A stretch of 64,000 bases of DNA, taken from Alligator mississippiensis. Lineage: Eukaryota > Chordata > Crocodylia > Alligatoridae. The DNA lies in the NCBI RefSeq assembly GCF_030867095.1, contig NC_081831.1, positions 41,229,319 through 41,293,318 of the forward strand. The letters are read 5' to 3'. Below are positions 33,123 to 45,060 of this stretch, piece by piece. The translations under genes and the position numbers were made by a program. Within the stretch, counting starts at the first letter, position 1. Each line of letters begins with the position of its first letter. The notes under the pieces were generated by a model. It saw nothing but the letters and a program-made list of their open reading frames with translations, made no database searches and had not been told where the DNA came from.

Positions 33123-36025
33123 TCACTCCGTCTGCACATGGAGCTTAGGGAAACCCAGGAGTGGGAGGTTCACCTTCAGGAACACCAGCTGCTCCACCAA
33201 ACCAGGATCTAAGGAGGTGAGGTGGGGTGTCACTACATCCCCAGCAATGCTAAACACCCTTTTGCTCGGCAGACTAGTCAGTGGACAGGACAGGTGTTCC
33301 TGGGCAACCATGGCCAGATCTGGCCACATCTGGCTGTGGCTTGCCCAGTAGGCCAAGGGGTTGCAAAGCAGTGGTTTCATGTCATTGGCGAGATAGGCAG
33401 CCACCAAGGCCTGAGTGCTACCTGCCTGATGGTGGGGTCTGGTGCTTCTGGACCCCACCATAAAAGCCATGCCCTTGGCCAATACTGGCAATGCCTGTGC
33501 TGGATGAGGAGACTGGCTGGTGGATGGCATGCTGGCATGGGACAGTGGATCCCCCTCTTCCACATCGCCCTGCCTCTGCCCTTCTGCCTCCCTGACTATC
33601 TTCACCAGCACCTCCATCCACTGATCTGGGGTTTTCCTGTCCCATATGCTCACACTTCCCTTCACCCCCAGGTCACACATGGCAGCCAGCACATGAACCA
33701 TACTGGCCTGCAAGATATCAGGCCATTTCCCGATGCTTTCCTTCAGCTGCCTCACCTGTGCCTGCATGTCTGGTGACAGCAGCTTGCTCCAGCCAGGAAC
33801 ATTGATCCCCTGGAAGTTCTCCATTTGGTTCTGAAGTTCCCTCAGAACAGAGATCACCTGGCTAAGGAGGGCATCACCAGTGCTGAGGGTCTTGGTGGCC
33901 TTGAGGAAGAGCTTGAGGACCACCAAGATCATAGAATCATAGAATCATAGAAGTAGGGTCGGAAGGGACGTTGTAGATCTTCAGGTCCGACCCCCTGCCT
34001 GGGCAGGAGGAAAACTGGGCTCAAATGACCCCAGCCAGGTAGGCATTGAGCCACTTCTTAAAGACCACCAGGGTAGGAGCCAGCACCACTTCCCTTGGAA
34101 GTTAGTTCCAGATCCTGGCCGCCCTAACTGTGAAGTAGTTCTTATGGATGTCTAATCTAAATCTTCTCTCCAACAACTTGTGGCCGTTATTTCTTGTTAT
34201 CCTGGGGGGTGCTAGGGGAAACAAGGTCTCCCCCAAACCCTTCTGGTCCCCACTAGTGAGTTTATAGATGGTCACAAGGTCCCCCCTCAGCCTTCTCTTG
34301 TGAAGGCAGAACAGGTTCAGGTCCCATAGCCTCTCATTGTAAGGTCTGCCCTGCTGTCCCTGGATCATGCGGGTGGCCCTCCTCTGGACCCTCTCAATGT
34401 TGTCCACATCCCTCTTGAAGTGGGGTGCCCAGAACTGGACACAATACTCCAGCTGTGGCCTGACCAGTGTCGTGTAGAGGGGGAAGATCTGGGAGAAGGT
34501 ATCCCACTCAGTTCAGTGCAGGGGGCTGCTGATCCCAATCTCCTGGAGCAAGACCATCTCATGAATGGCCTTCTGTTGCTCCACCAGTCTCTTGAGCATC
34601 AGGTATGTGGAGTTCCACCATGTCTCCACATCCTGCATGATTTTGTGCTGTAGGAGATGTAGCTCTGTTTGTTTGTCCTGCAGCATCTTGCCCCACTTGA
34701 TGCTCCAGTGGAAGTCGCCTGCCACCATCCTGCATTTTGAAATGAGCTTGCTGGTGCTGCTGGCACCATCACCAGCAGCCCTGTCCCTGTCCAAGGTGTC
34801 CCTGACAACAAGGTTCAACTTGTGTGCCACACAGCAGATGCCAACAAAATTGGCATCACAGATCGGCTTGACCATATTGGCCCCATTGTCAGTGACCATG
34901 AACCCGCAAGTGAGCTCACCATGCCCAGTGCCCTGTGAGGGAGAGGTATGCATGATCTCCACCCCGGCTGCTCCAGATGTCCGAGGTGAGGAGGTAAGGC
35001 CACCTGCAGACTTGCCTTGTGCAGCTCCTCCCTCAAGTACTCCCTGCATGCCTCATACAGGGAGAGCACCACTGTCCTGCTGAAGGTGCTGCATGTGGGC
35101 ACTTGGGATGATGGGATCATGAGCACCATGAGCCACCTGAATCCAGATCCCAATGCCCTGGGTGATCTCAGAGCAAGCATCTCACCCAGTGCTCTGGGTG
35201 ATCTTGCTCACCTTTGCAATGCACCCTTCTTTCTGTCCACCTTCCCACACTGTTGCAGGGAGGCCTGCCTCTGCTTCAGGGGGACAGGGTCTTTCAAGTG
35301 AGAGGTGGACTTCTTTTTGGGCATGCTCCCACTGGTGCCAGGCTGAGGAGGAGCAAGGGCAAGGGAGAGATGCCTGTGGAGATGCATCAGCATCCCTGTG
35401 GTGCTCATGTGTTTTGTTTCCTTGTCCCGGCTGGTTTTGGCTCAGCGATGCAGGCAGATAGCATAGATCATCTGCCAGCTTAAAATGATCCCAGACCACA
35501 CTACCCACTTGCTTCTGGGGTGCGGGTGCATGTGCAGATGGTGTCTTTTGCCCCTTCCTCAGCAGGCAGAGACACAGCAGCAGGAGGAATGGACTCAGCT
35601 GAGCCACTTGCCTCCGCAACCTCTATCTCAGCCTCCTCTGAAGTGCCTTCTGGAGAAGGAGATCTGGCTCTAAGGGAAACTTAAGGGATGTGGAACACAA
35701 ACTCAGATTTCCCCTCCGTCCCCAGAATTTCCCTTGCTAGGGCACACAGATGGGAAGTGAAATCTGGGTGGAGGAGATTATCATGCTGGTGCTGCTTGTT
35801 GTCATGGTGGTGGGGCAGGGGGGTTATGGCTGGTGCTCTTGGAGGGGATGCAGACTCAGGCAGTGGCACTGCTCCCCTCTCATTCCTGCCAGTAGAACTG
35901 GAATCCTCATGCCTGCTAGTTGTAGAAAAGAGGCTGTGTCTCAGCTTGGGTAAGGGGACTTGCAGCTCTCCCTCTACCCCCTCTTCTGCCACTCCCTGAA
36001 GACTTGCCAGCTGCCTGTCCAGCAT
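33123..36025 (-). pseudogene. hAT-superfamily transposase (BED-type), decayed and split by a CR1
   Basis: Minus-strand blocks in order. 36025-35681 is an N-terminal acidic/Ser-rich extension. 35619-35400 is a BED zinc-finger-like start (SVVWDHFKLADD), its frame soon lost. 35180-34513 is the catalytic core (VTDNGANMV, CCVAHKLNLVV, DVETWWNSTYLML). 33932-33123 is the C-terminal part, 269 open codons ending in the hAT dimerisation domain (NPLAYWASHSQMWPDLA, SCPLTSLPSKRVFS, GDVVTPHLTSLDPGLVEQLV). The CR1 at 33930-34495 sits between core and C-terminus. Frameshifts lie in the BED and core region. Family: Ac/Charlie-like hAT. Not a host ZBED gene, because of the interruptions. Confidence 0.82.
33930..34495 (-). 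mobile_element. CR1 3' fragment inside the hAT transposase
   Basis: The + strand starts with the inverted CR1 tail (ATCATAGAATCATAGAATCA), then GTCGGAAGGGACGTTGTAGA. Minus-strand frame 34407-34102 reads RVQRRATRMIQGQQGRPYNE, LFCLHKRRLRGDLVTIYK and ARIWN. 5'-truncated just before YTTLVRPQLEYC. It is inserted within coding sequence, so it is younger than the hAT copy. Confidence 0.92.
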
Positions 36026-36045
36026 GCTTCATAGTATGTTTCATA

Positions 36046-36385
36046 GTGTGTTTCATGTGCTGGAAAATCTGTGTGTTCTTCTGTAATGTAATCTGTATTT
36101 ATGTAATATATGTAGATAATTGTATATACATATTTATGTAATAAATAAAATATATAAATGTATGTTGTGTTCCTGAATAAATTTTATATTATAATATGCA
36201 ATACACGCTGTGCTTCCCTGCACAATGAATGTAATGCACACTGTGAGAGAAAGCACAGATTTCTTTTCTGGGGGAAAAGAATCTAAATAGATTAAGAAAA
36301 ACATAAAGAGGATCTTGGGGGGGAGGGATAAATTGAAAGGAATGAATGAATATAATAATAAAAGGGTATTCGGAAAGTAAAAGTT
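36046..36385. other. AT-rich spacer
   Basis: 36080-36210 is rich in TATGTAATA and ATAAATAAAATATATAAATG-like text. No gene. It lies between the hAT start and the ERV LTR and may be hAT 5' non-coding sequence. Confidence 0.3.
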
Positions 36386-36503
36386 TGTTGGCTACAAATG
36401 ACCAACTCAGGATCCTTAAAATTCTAGTTTATTAGATGGATTGAAATGTTGGGATGAAATCAAATCATAAAACTTGGGGATGATCCCCTCAAGCACACTC
36501 TCA

Positions 36504-36536
<33 letters not shown>

Positions 36537-37616
36537 GCACGCACGCATGCACACACTAGCTAGCTAGCTAGCTATGAATATCTGATCTGTGAAGCACCAG
36601 AGTCAAGTATACCTATCCCACAAGCATTGGAGTCTGCCGCCAATGGCCAGTCGAGGCTTCCTCAAATGTGGTGTCTTCCAGAAGCGGGTCGCTGGCTAGT
36701 CCTAACTGGACAGGTCGGGTGCTGGTCAAGTTGAAGATCAAGAGGGTGCCATTGAGGGTCACTCTTCACTGCCTTTTATCTGTCCTTGGAAGACTTTCGT
36801 GACTCCCCAGTTTTCAGGTTTGCCCAATCCAGGGGTCATTGACCCTTGTGGGATGTCCCCTTTGGTGGCTACTGGATGGCAGCTGTGAGCCCCAGGGGTC
36901 ATGGTCATGGGTACATGCAGTTTTGGGAGTCCATTGATGAATTTTTATTAATTTATTGTTGTCACAAATAAGGCTCTGGGAGTGGTCAATCTGGCAATAT
37001 TCAGTCCCAAAAGTTGGTCTTCAGCTCTGATTAATTAAAACCAGGGCTTCTGTCCCTTTAACAATGAAGAGAGCTCCCAGCTGCTACATTGGCACCTATT
37101 GATTTCTCCCTCTTGTTAATCTGTGGTATCCTAGGTGTAAATTGCCACTCCTTCACTTGTTATGGTAGCTAGCTACTGTGTTACACATTCAATTACTGAT
37201 CCACTCATTCAGGGGCCCGCCTGATACAAGGAGGCAGTGGTTTGATTCCTGCCCTTGCTAGCATTGTTACAGGGTAAAGAGTATAAAATATAAAATACAA
37301 GAGTATCAAATATAAATGCTATGGCACACAAATAGATGAAATTATCAAAATACAATAAGGGGGGATATAAATGCACACATACAAAATGTAGAACACCTAT
37401 ATAATTTCATAAAATACGATTCCTTATATTAGAAAGAAAAATAAGCAAATAATTCTACATCTTGTAGTGAGTGAGGGAAAAGAAGAAAAGAGGAAGGAAG
37501 AAAAGATAGAAGAGAAGAGACATATCCAAAGAGGGGAATTATTAATGGAAGGGGAGGCTCCTTGATACACTGGCAGGGGGAAGGCAGGAAAAGGGGCTTC
37601 CTGCTACAAGGTAACA
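36386..37616 (-). mobile_element. ERV LTR, copy B (apparently solo)
   Basis: Homologous to 1469-2537 from TGTTGGCTAC to the TGCTACAAGGTAACA region, same orientation. Minus-strand TATA-like GATAAAAGG near 36772-36780 and AATAAA near 36424-36430. A mixed (GC/CA)n tract at about 36505-36545 corresponds to the (CA)n of copy A. No retroviral coding sequence adjoins it on either side, so I call it solo. Target duplication not resolved. Confidence 0.65.
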
Positions 37617-40600
37617 GGCTAGCAAGTAGGATGTGATAGCCTTTCTCTGACACTGCTGAGCTGCTGGAAGACACAGCTCAGTAACTGACAAAAAGGCACA
37701 GAAAAAGCTCAGTTCAAACAATGCTTCTTTTTATGCTGTTTTTCTGTCCCTCTCCCAGAGCACTGGGATTGGAAGGGACCTCAGGGATGGATCACAGTCA
37801 CTGGCCAGCTACACAGACAATATCAGAGCAGCCCTTTCCCCTTCTTTGCCCTCCCTCTCCTTAGTTTCTGTTTCCCTGCAATCAAGCCCAGTTTCAAAAC
37901 TCAAAATGTTTTGAAACTTTTTAAACATTTTGAGTACCCTTGTTTCATTTCGAGGCTGTTTCAAAGGCTTTTGTTTCATTTTGTTTCAATTTCGCTGTTT
38001 TGAGCTTGAAACAAGTTGGAACAGTGTTGAAACAAAACACCGGGTGACATTTCACACAGCCTTTATGAGCAGGACACAGGCATATCAGTGCTGTTCAGCA
38101 CCCCACATCCTTGTCAGCGAAGCGGGCAGGAACAGCTCTGATTTTTCTATGATAAAAAACCAAAAGCAAATGCCAACGTGTATAGATATTTAGAATTCAT
38201 TGTATTAGGATGATAATGGAACTGGTAGAATTCCAAATTGCTTTACACTTGTAAATATATCAATAAAACATTGCCGGACTGATCTCTCTCTATATATAGT
38301 GACATTTCATTTTAAACATCGAAGAACATGGATTTTGGTATTTTAATGAGAGAATTGGGGGTGGGGGGGTGGATTATCAGAGAATTTGCTATTTTTAAAC
38401 AGGGAACACCAGAATCCCTGCTGGTGAGGCAAGTGGTGGGACCCAAGCAGAGGAGCCTACCCAGAGCCTGCACCAGGGGATTTAGCTGGAGGGCAGACAA
38501 GGTGGATTACCTCCTAGCCATTTGGAGCCAGTAGGACATGCTTTGACAGTTTGAAGTTGGCCACTGCAAGGCTCACATCTTCTGGGCAACAGCTGCCCAG
38601 ATGGCAAAGCGGGGACACCAGAAGACATGACAGCAGTGCCACCTGAAGGACAACTGCACAGCCACAGCCTACTGGCAGCTGGTCCAGAGATGTAGGCAGC
38701 TTGGCTGCAGTGCCTGTACCAGAGCCCAGGCAGCCATGCAGTTTGGGTCTGGGTCTGACAGGTGTGCAGCCATGGGGCCGCAGATCCAAAAGGGCAGACT
38801 CTGTTGCAGGTGGCAGCAGGTCATAGCCAGGCAGCAGCCCCCACTGCCAGACTGCTGAAATGGATAGAGGATTCAGGCTCCACTCTAAGTTAGGGCTGCT
38901 TCAGCAGTCCAGCTGGTACAAGGGGCTAGTGTCCCCAGATACCAGCTGGCCAGGCTTCATGCATGTTCAGGCATTTGTGCTGAGTCACAAATCTCCAGCA
39001 CAAATTTGTGCTGCTGCTATTTGAGCTGCTGCAAGTGCACATGCCTGCATGTGTGGACACACCCATTAATTTCTTAGTCTCCCATTTAGAGAAGGGATCT
39101 TCCTTTCCCATTTCCCTCCTCTACATGTGAAGTGGGAGAGTGTCAGAATGCCATGTATCAGACAATATAATGTCTGTAGCAAATGTTCCTGAAGCCATAA
39201 ACAAAATTACATGATCTCAGCACAAGAGTAAGAATGGAACAAAAGACCACAGACCAAATTCGGACCATTTATTTGATTGCTCAAACAGAAGCTAAGCTCT
39301 CTGGAAAATGCGAGCTAAGCTACATTTTTCAGGTACCCCAAATGGCAGAGGTCCTCACCTTGAAGTGATAAGATTTTCATTCAGGTAAGCAGTCAGGAAT
39401 GAAGCCAGTTGCATAAAAGTTAGATTTTATACACACAGTTATTCCTGCTCTTCCTCCTCCCCCTTTTTCTTTCTTTTCAGAAGAAAACATAATTTTTTCA
39501 TTTGTTCCTACAAGATGTCTTGATATAAAAACATAGTATAATTTTTTCCTCACCAAACCAATATAAATCATTGTAAGCATTTTTGCTTCAATGTTTTTCC
39601 CCTAAAATACCTGTTGATTGAAAGAAGAACAGCTTGATTGAAAGAACAGCTTGACCATAAAATGGTGATCAGTTTCAATCAGGAGATAGTGGACAGGAAG
39701 CTGGACAGGGGGGATCCTAGAGAAAATGGAACCAGGGTCTCCTCTCGGAACCAGCAGAGCCAGCATTATTATGCCTGGTGGACTGTGAGCATGAAGACTA
39801 TGAAATAATCCCTACTGCCATGACCGCGTTGTTCCCAGTTTCATTCCCACTCATCTGCAGACTAAGCTAGAAGATACAACCCAGGCTGCATCTCTAACAG
39901 AAGTACAGGCTTAGCTATAGGCTCTGATTGTAGCAGCAGACACAGAGATGCTGGGCTATCTCTAGTCCATCACCCAGATGTTTGGTATGTTTTGTGTTAC
40001 TGACCCTGACACAAGGCCAAAAGGCAATGCCTTCTGCTCCCAACTTTCAAACACTTGAGATAAACATTCCTTATTTGTTTTTTCTTCATGCTTTTGTCAA
40101 CTCAGGACAAGAAGCTGACTGAGTCATGGCATCATAAACAAAACAACAGAAAGGAAGACATCAGACCTAATCAAAGATTTGTCCAGGTTTTGAACCCACA
40201 AAGTGCAGGGCTAACAGTATCTTAGACTTGGGTGTTGCCCAACATAAGTACAGGGTCATTTACAATATTCAGTCCCAAATGTTGGATTCAATGTGGAGCT
40301 AGGCTTGGATACCTAATACATGTAGACATGAGATGTTTCATAAAACCATTGCTTAGCAGCTTTGTACACTGGAGCACCTCAGCATGACCCTGTCCCCTTC
40401 ACAAGCCCCTGATCCCAGACAGAATAGAGGGAGGATTTGTAGGTAGGAGGGGCAGGACAGGGACTCTGGCAAGAGCAGTGGGCTTGGCCCCAGCAGACAC
40501 AGTTATCTAGACAGGCTCAGGAGATCCTGTGGTGTCCATGATCCCAGAAGATTTCAAGGAGTCAGAAAAACCATATGCTGGAAAGGGAACACAAGGTTCT

Positions 40601-40654
40601 TTGGTGCCTTAGAAAGCGAGGAATAAGTTTCAGTGTTGGTACAATGGCCCAGCA
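37617..40654. other. No gene recognised; small palindromes
   Basis: 37898-37933 holds CTCAAAATGTTT and AAACATTTTGAG as an inverted pair, followed to 38035 by GTTTCA-rich sequence like that at 31268-31370. 38996-39013 is a perfect palindrome, CAGCACAAATTTGTGCTG. These look like remnants of DNA transposons. No exon, RNA gene or long coding frame was supported. Confidence 0.35.
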
Positions 40655-41000
40655 CAGGCCAAGGAAGAACTAAACTAAAAGGCAGAACCATGTGACTCTT
40701 TCAGAACATGAAAGCTGTAACCCACAGAGCCTACCACGCCCCACTCTCCCAACCTGGCTCTCCAGAAAGAAAGCACAAAAGGTCTGAAGAGCAGGAAGTG
40801 ACTATTTGGCAGCCTTAGACAATTTGTAGAGCTCCTATTGCTCATTGGACTCAGAAGGCAGCAGACCCAGACAAATGAACAACATCTTCCCCTAGGCCCC
40901 AGCTACAGTCAGCCAAGCAACTGAGCCAAATACCAGGAAAACATGGAAACATTAAAACACAATCTTTATCTCACATCTTTCTCTCTCTTCTGCCACTTAC
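40655..41000. repeat. Diverged repeat, partner of 44720-45060
   Basis: GCCAAGCAACTGAGCCAAAT is identical at about 40912 and 44979. Flanking blocks align in the same order: CCTTAGACA-TTTGTA, AAATGAAC/AAATGACC, CATCTT-CCCC(T)AGGCCC, then a TCTTTGCCTC/TCTTTATCTC run. Probably two copies of one old SINE or low-copy repeat. Confidence 0.5.
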
Positions 41001-41159
41001 GTTTGCCCTAGGGCTTAGTCCCTGTTGTGTAAAGCTAGGAACTAATCCAGATACAGAAACTATTTGTCCACAAACAGTCAGGTCCTATGTTTTTAAAGAC
41101 ATCACCCGGTGCAACCATATTACAGGATGGAAGAGCTACCACCTTCAGTTCTAAGCTAC

Positions 41160-41235
41160 CAACACGATTTCCTGCTGCATCCTAGAAGGTCTCCCAACCA
41201 AGCACTGACCAGGGCCAATCTTACTTAGGCTATGA
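41160..41235 (-). mobile_element. 5S-rRNA-related SINE fragment
   Basis: On the minus strand CCTAAGTAAGATTGG, CCTGGTCAGTGCTTGG and TTGGGAGACC follow the second half of 5S rRNA (GCTAAGCAGGGTCGG, CCTGGTTAGTACTTGG, ATGGGAGACC). It is followed by ATGCAGCAGGAAATCGTGTT, wording seen in 5S-headed SINEs of sauropsids. Too diverged and too short to be a 5S gene. Confidence 0.55.
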
Positions 41236-41937
41236 AATGTGCTAGCACAGTTCAATACAGTTTATGGTCACAGTAAGTCCTAAGTGTTTATTAGATACAG
41301 CTGTGGAGAGACCTGGAGAGCACTGGTGATGAGGTCTTTCCTACACGTGTACCAGAAGTTTAAGATTTGTCCATTAATAGCCCTGGATTATTACCAGAAG
41401 TGGAAAAGAACACCTCATTTGATTCAAATGTGCTGGGATGGGTACCCTTCCTAACATAATCAGTGACTTCTCTTTGTATTTTGAACAGTAAAAATGAAGA
41501 GCAGAGAAAACAGAAGTTCCCAGTAATATACAAACACTGAAAGCTGCTTAAAAGTTTCTCCTTGCATCTTCCCAATGTCCCCAGCCTGGGAAGGCAGATA
41601 AAGAGCTTAGAGTTCCAGTCACAGCACTCTGCAAAAAGAACTCCAAGCATGCAGCATGTCATCTGAGTCCGCCTGCCTCTCTCTGCTCTCAGGCTCATTA
41701 AATCCAGGCTGCTGTCAGCTTGCAAACTGGAAATCTTTATTAAGAGATGTTCAGTAACCCTTGCCAAGATATAGGAGGCTTCCTTATCCCCTAATCTCTT
41801 CACCAAGCCTCCTTTCTGCCACCAACAAGCTCTTGCAGAAATAGCTTCCTCCTGCTGATCTGATGGGCTTTTCTCCAATAGGGGACATGTCTCAGTGCTT
41901 CCCTGAAGTGCCACGCCAACAGAGATGTGTGGTGTTG
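41236..41937. other. No recognised gene
   Basis: A minus-strand open frame at 41360-41914 (184 codons) has no family features I can name (mixed composition, no motif) and starts at no clear context. I do not call it a gene. Confidence 0.3.
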
Positions 41938-41939
41938 TA

Positions 41940-42148
41940 CACTCGGGTCTTTCTTTATGCGAATTTCTTTTGTGTGAATTTGTTTGTATGTGATGACCTT
42001 ATCTATACCAGAAACTCACTTTGTGGGAAAAAAATGTGATCTTATGTGAAGAAGCATGCAACATGTAATAATGGATTCACTTTGTGCGAATTCGCTTTAT
42101 ATGAGGGGTTTTTGGAACTCTACCCTTGAATAAAGAGAGACCCAAGTG
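41940..42148. mobile_element. TA-flanked MITE, pogo/Tigger-like
   Basis: CACTCGGGTCTTTCTTTATG at the left pairs with the reverse complement of the right end (CACTTGGGTCTCTCTTTATT). TA lies on both sides (41938-41939, 42149-42150). The inside repeats TTTGTGCGAATT / CGCTTTATATGAG motifs typical of Tigger-like elements. 209 bp, no coding. Confidence 0.7.
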
Positions 42149-42156
42149 TAGGTAGC

Positions 42157-43190
42157 TGTAACAGGGGACCCTAGCCCTGTTACCAGAGGACATGTCTGCC
42201 ACTTTAAGGCCAGAACTTTCTGGGCACAGAGTGCTGGGAAGGAAGGGGTAAAATGCTGAGCCTGGCCAGCTGGTCAGCTGACCGGAAGGGGCAGGAGTAT
42301 AAAAACCCTGGACAGAGCAGTAGTTGGAGGGGAGTTGTTGAAGGGGAAGGAGTGTTTCAGGGAGTTCTATGGTGGAGTGCTCCAAAGGCGGGCAGAGGGG
42401 AGGCCCTGGAGAGACGGCAACCCCATCACAGCAAGGACGTGACCCGACGGTGGGGAGCCGTAGCATGGACTCTGCAAATGTCAGCTGACATGCTGCTTTT
42501 CTTTATCACATTAGCTGGAGGCAGTTATTACCCATGGATGGGACTGTTTATTTTTGATTAATGAATAAGACAGTGGTTTGGGTGAGGCTGTTAGGGGAAG
42601 GAGGAGGCCTCACTTTGGGGACCCACTGTGGAGTGGAGATCCTGGCACTAGGGAGGGTGCAGCTTTTTTGGGGGCACAGACTCTGGCATAGCTTTTTTGG
42701 GGGCACAGACCCCGGTGCCTGAAGGTGTGATCTTAAAAAGGCCAGGGAGGTCTGGTGCAACTTTATTTTTGGTGGTGTTTTTTTTATGGAGCTCAGGGTC
42801 ATCCCCAGGTTTTAAGCTTGCGGCCCCTCGGCTGTGGGGCCGGTGCCCAGGGATTCTGGGCTAAGCTCTAGATTGGAGCAGAAAAGGGGGCCATGAGCCT
42901 CAAGACACCAGAAGAGGCTAGAGCCTTGGAGTCAAACCCTGTTTAGTGGGTTTAGATGGAGAGGCCTAGCTAGAGAAAAACCAGGGGTCAGGCCTGTGTA
43001 GGTGAAAGGCCCCAGCATACCCAAAACAATAGGCAGTCTCCCGTTTGCAAGACCATCATCATCATAAGTTCCATCAAGACATGGCAGCAAGTATAGGGCG
43101 GGACATAAAAACCCCAAAGAAGGCTTTAAGGGCGCCCTCGTAAGGCACAGATTACCAGGAAGATGGTGCTGGGGAGGGTGACCTGTTACA
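42157..43190 (+). mobile_element. Solo LTR (same family as 6421-7430)
   Basis: It starts TGTAACAGGGG and ends CCTGTTACA. Flanks GTAGC (42152-42156) and ATAGC (43191-43195) match at 4 of 5 bases. TATA box GTATAAAAAC near 42298-42306. Shares GTCAGCTGACCGGAAGGGGC, GGTGAGGCT-GGGGAAGGAG and the GGCACAGACCCCGG unit with the LTR at 6421. No internal region. The two copies are clearly diverged, so they are independent old insertions. Confidence 0.72.
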
Positions 43191-44719
43191 ATAGCGTTTT
43201 CGCAGGCTGAGGAAACAGGGCAAAGCAACAGTGGTGGATGGAGCATGATGCATTTCACCATCAGAGCTACAAGCACCCAGGAATGTTTCCAAGGGAAATC
43301 AATCAAGTTCAGCACACTTAGAGGGAGCAGAAGTTTGTGCAGATGGTATTTACACTTATAGGAAGTCAGAGGAAGAGTATAACTTAAATAATAAGTTTGG
43401 ATGATGAAGGTAGCTGCTGGACTAAACTTAAATATGGAAAAATATCAGCTCTGAGAAATCTGACTCTTAAGGCAAGCAGCTAAGAAAAGAATGGGAGGTA
43501 AGTGGAGCTAAAAAAGCTAAAACTGTTGTTGACATCCCACCATGTGTCAGATGGAAGTAATTTGTCAATATAATCAAACTGAAGTGAATTCAAACCTACC
43601 TTCAGAAGGCTAAGGTTCTTTGTACACTACTTAAAACAGGCTTCAAGGATAAAGCATATAAGCCCACTTTTAAGGATCTAAAGAATCTATTGGCTGTATC
43701 CCCAGCACTGGCATCTCATGAAATTTCTAAATTTATTTCAAGAGATGCTAGCATCTCCTGGTCTCAGTAAGGTGTTATCAGCTGTTAGGCTGTAGCAAAT
43801 GGTTCCAGAAACTTTCTGATTCTAAGAACAGGTAATCCTCAAGAGAGAGACTATTTGCCAAGCATACTGGTAAATGAGCATGCACAAGATACTTGTAGGA
43901 TCTTGATAATTTCAACCTTGTGGGACACCATAAGTCATTCAGGCTATTAATAACCATGAATTCCTAGAGCAGGTGACCATTTTCAGATGTCTCCTAGGTT
44001 TAATTATTACAATTCACAGATCAGGGGTGAATTGCTCTCCCTTCCCCACAGTTGCATTGGTAAGGATTTGTTGGAGGGGGAGGGAGTGCTGCTACCTATG
44101 TGTCATGGGCTATTTCTTAGGTGAATATGCTCAAATGATCCCTGGTCTTTCCTGCTCTCTTCCTGTGGCATACTTTAAGGCTTTTTTTGTACTAAAAATG
44201 CTAAATTTGCCATAAGATGGTAAGACGTGTTTTATGGTAGGAGAAGCCAGAGTGGTTGTTCTTGTGACCCTTTGTACATAATGGCTACTACATGGCTGCC
44301 TTGTAGTCTCAGGAGACAGGACTCAGAGACCCAGGTGGTCCCTTTCTGTCCTGTGTTTTCAATATGCACAGACAGCTGATACCATCACAAGGAAATACAT
44401 TGACTGACGGTATCAAAGCACACCTGATTGCCATTCCTAGCAACCCCCAACAAAGAAAACAGAAGTCCCTAAGTAGCTCCAAATGCTCATAAGCAGCTGC
44501 AGACCATTCCCAAATTTAATCCAATTCCTTGACAGAGGTCAGACACACACTTTGGCTTTGACTTCCATGCTACTAGAAGGGAAATCTCCAAAGCTAAATG
44601 GCTAATTACCTTGGCAAGCTTATTGCAGTCCCAGAAGCCAATATGATTGAAAGGGCACCTGAGGGTCTCTAAGGTCTTGGAATGCTAGAAACAAACCCAA
44701 GCCCAAAGCTGGGTGGGAT
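43191..44719. other. No recognised gene or element
   Basis: About 1.5 kb of unique-looking sequence. No supported coding frame, RNA gene or terminal repeats. Confidence 0.3.
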
Positions 44720-45060
44720 CAAAGCCAAGAGGTAGGACCATACAAGTCTGACAAGATGATCAGAAAGGTAATACTTCACTGGTCCTCTTGTCCCTACCCT
44801 GACCCAGTAGCTCATGGGGAAAGGAAGCACTGGGGAAGCGTGAAGAAACAGAATGTGCCTGACTACCTTAGACATTTTAGCTCAATTTGTAAGAATTCCA
44901 TTTCCCACAAGCTCCACAAGGCAAATGACCCAGGCAAGTGAAAGTCATCTTTCCCCAGGCCCTCTTTCAAGTGACAGCGAGCCAAGCAACTGAGCCAAAT
45001 GGCAGAAAACGTTTTGAGTGACATCTTTGCCTCACTCTTCTCCCCATGTCTCTTCACCAT
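44720..45060. repeat. Diverged repeat, partner of 40655-41000
   Basis: Same orientation and block order as the copy at 40655, sharing GCCAAGCAACTGAGCCAAAT exactly. The rest is only moderately similar. Confidence 0.5.

Noticed and set aside
1469-37616. The two homologous LTRs as the ends of one 36-kb provirus
   Set aside because: The interval contains a host gene and many unrelated elements, there is no retroviral gag-pol inside, and the gag remnant lies on the outer side of the left LTR.
41188-41235. A 5S rRNA gene
   Set aside because: Only the second half is similar, with many mismatches and no internal control region; a SINE remnant fits better.
42157-42561. 102-codon frame at 42253-42561 as a gene
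   Set aside because: It lies inside a solo LTR and covers its promoter region.
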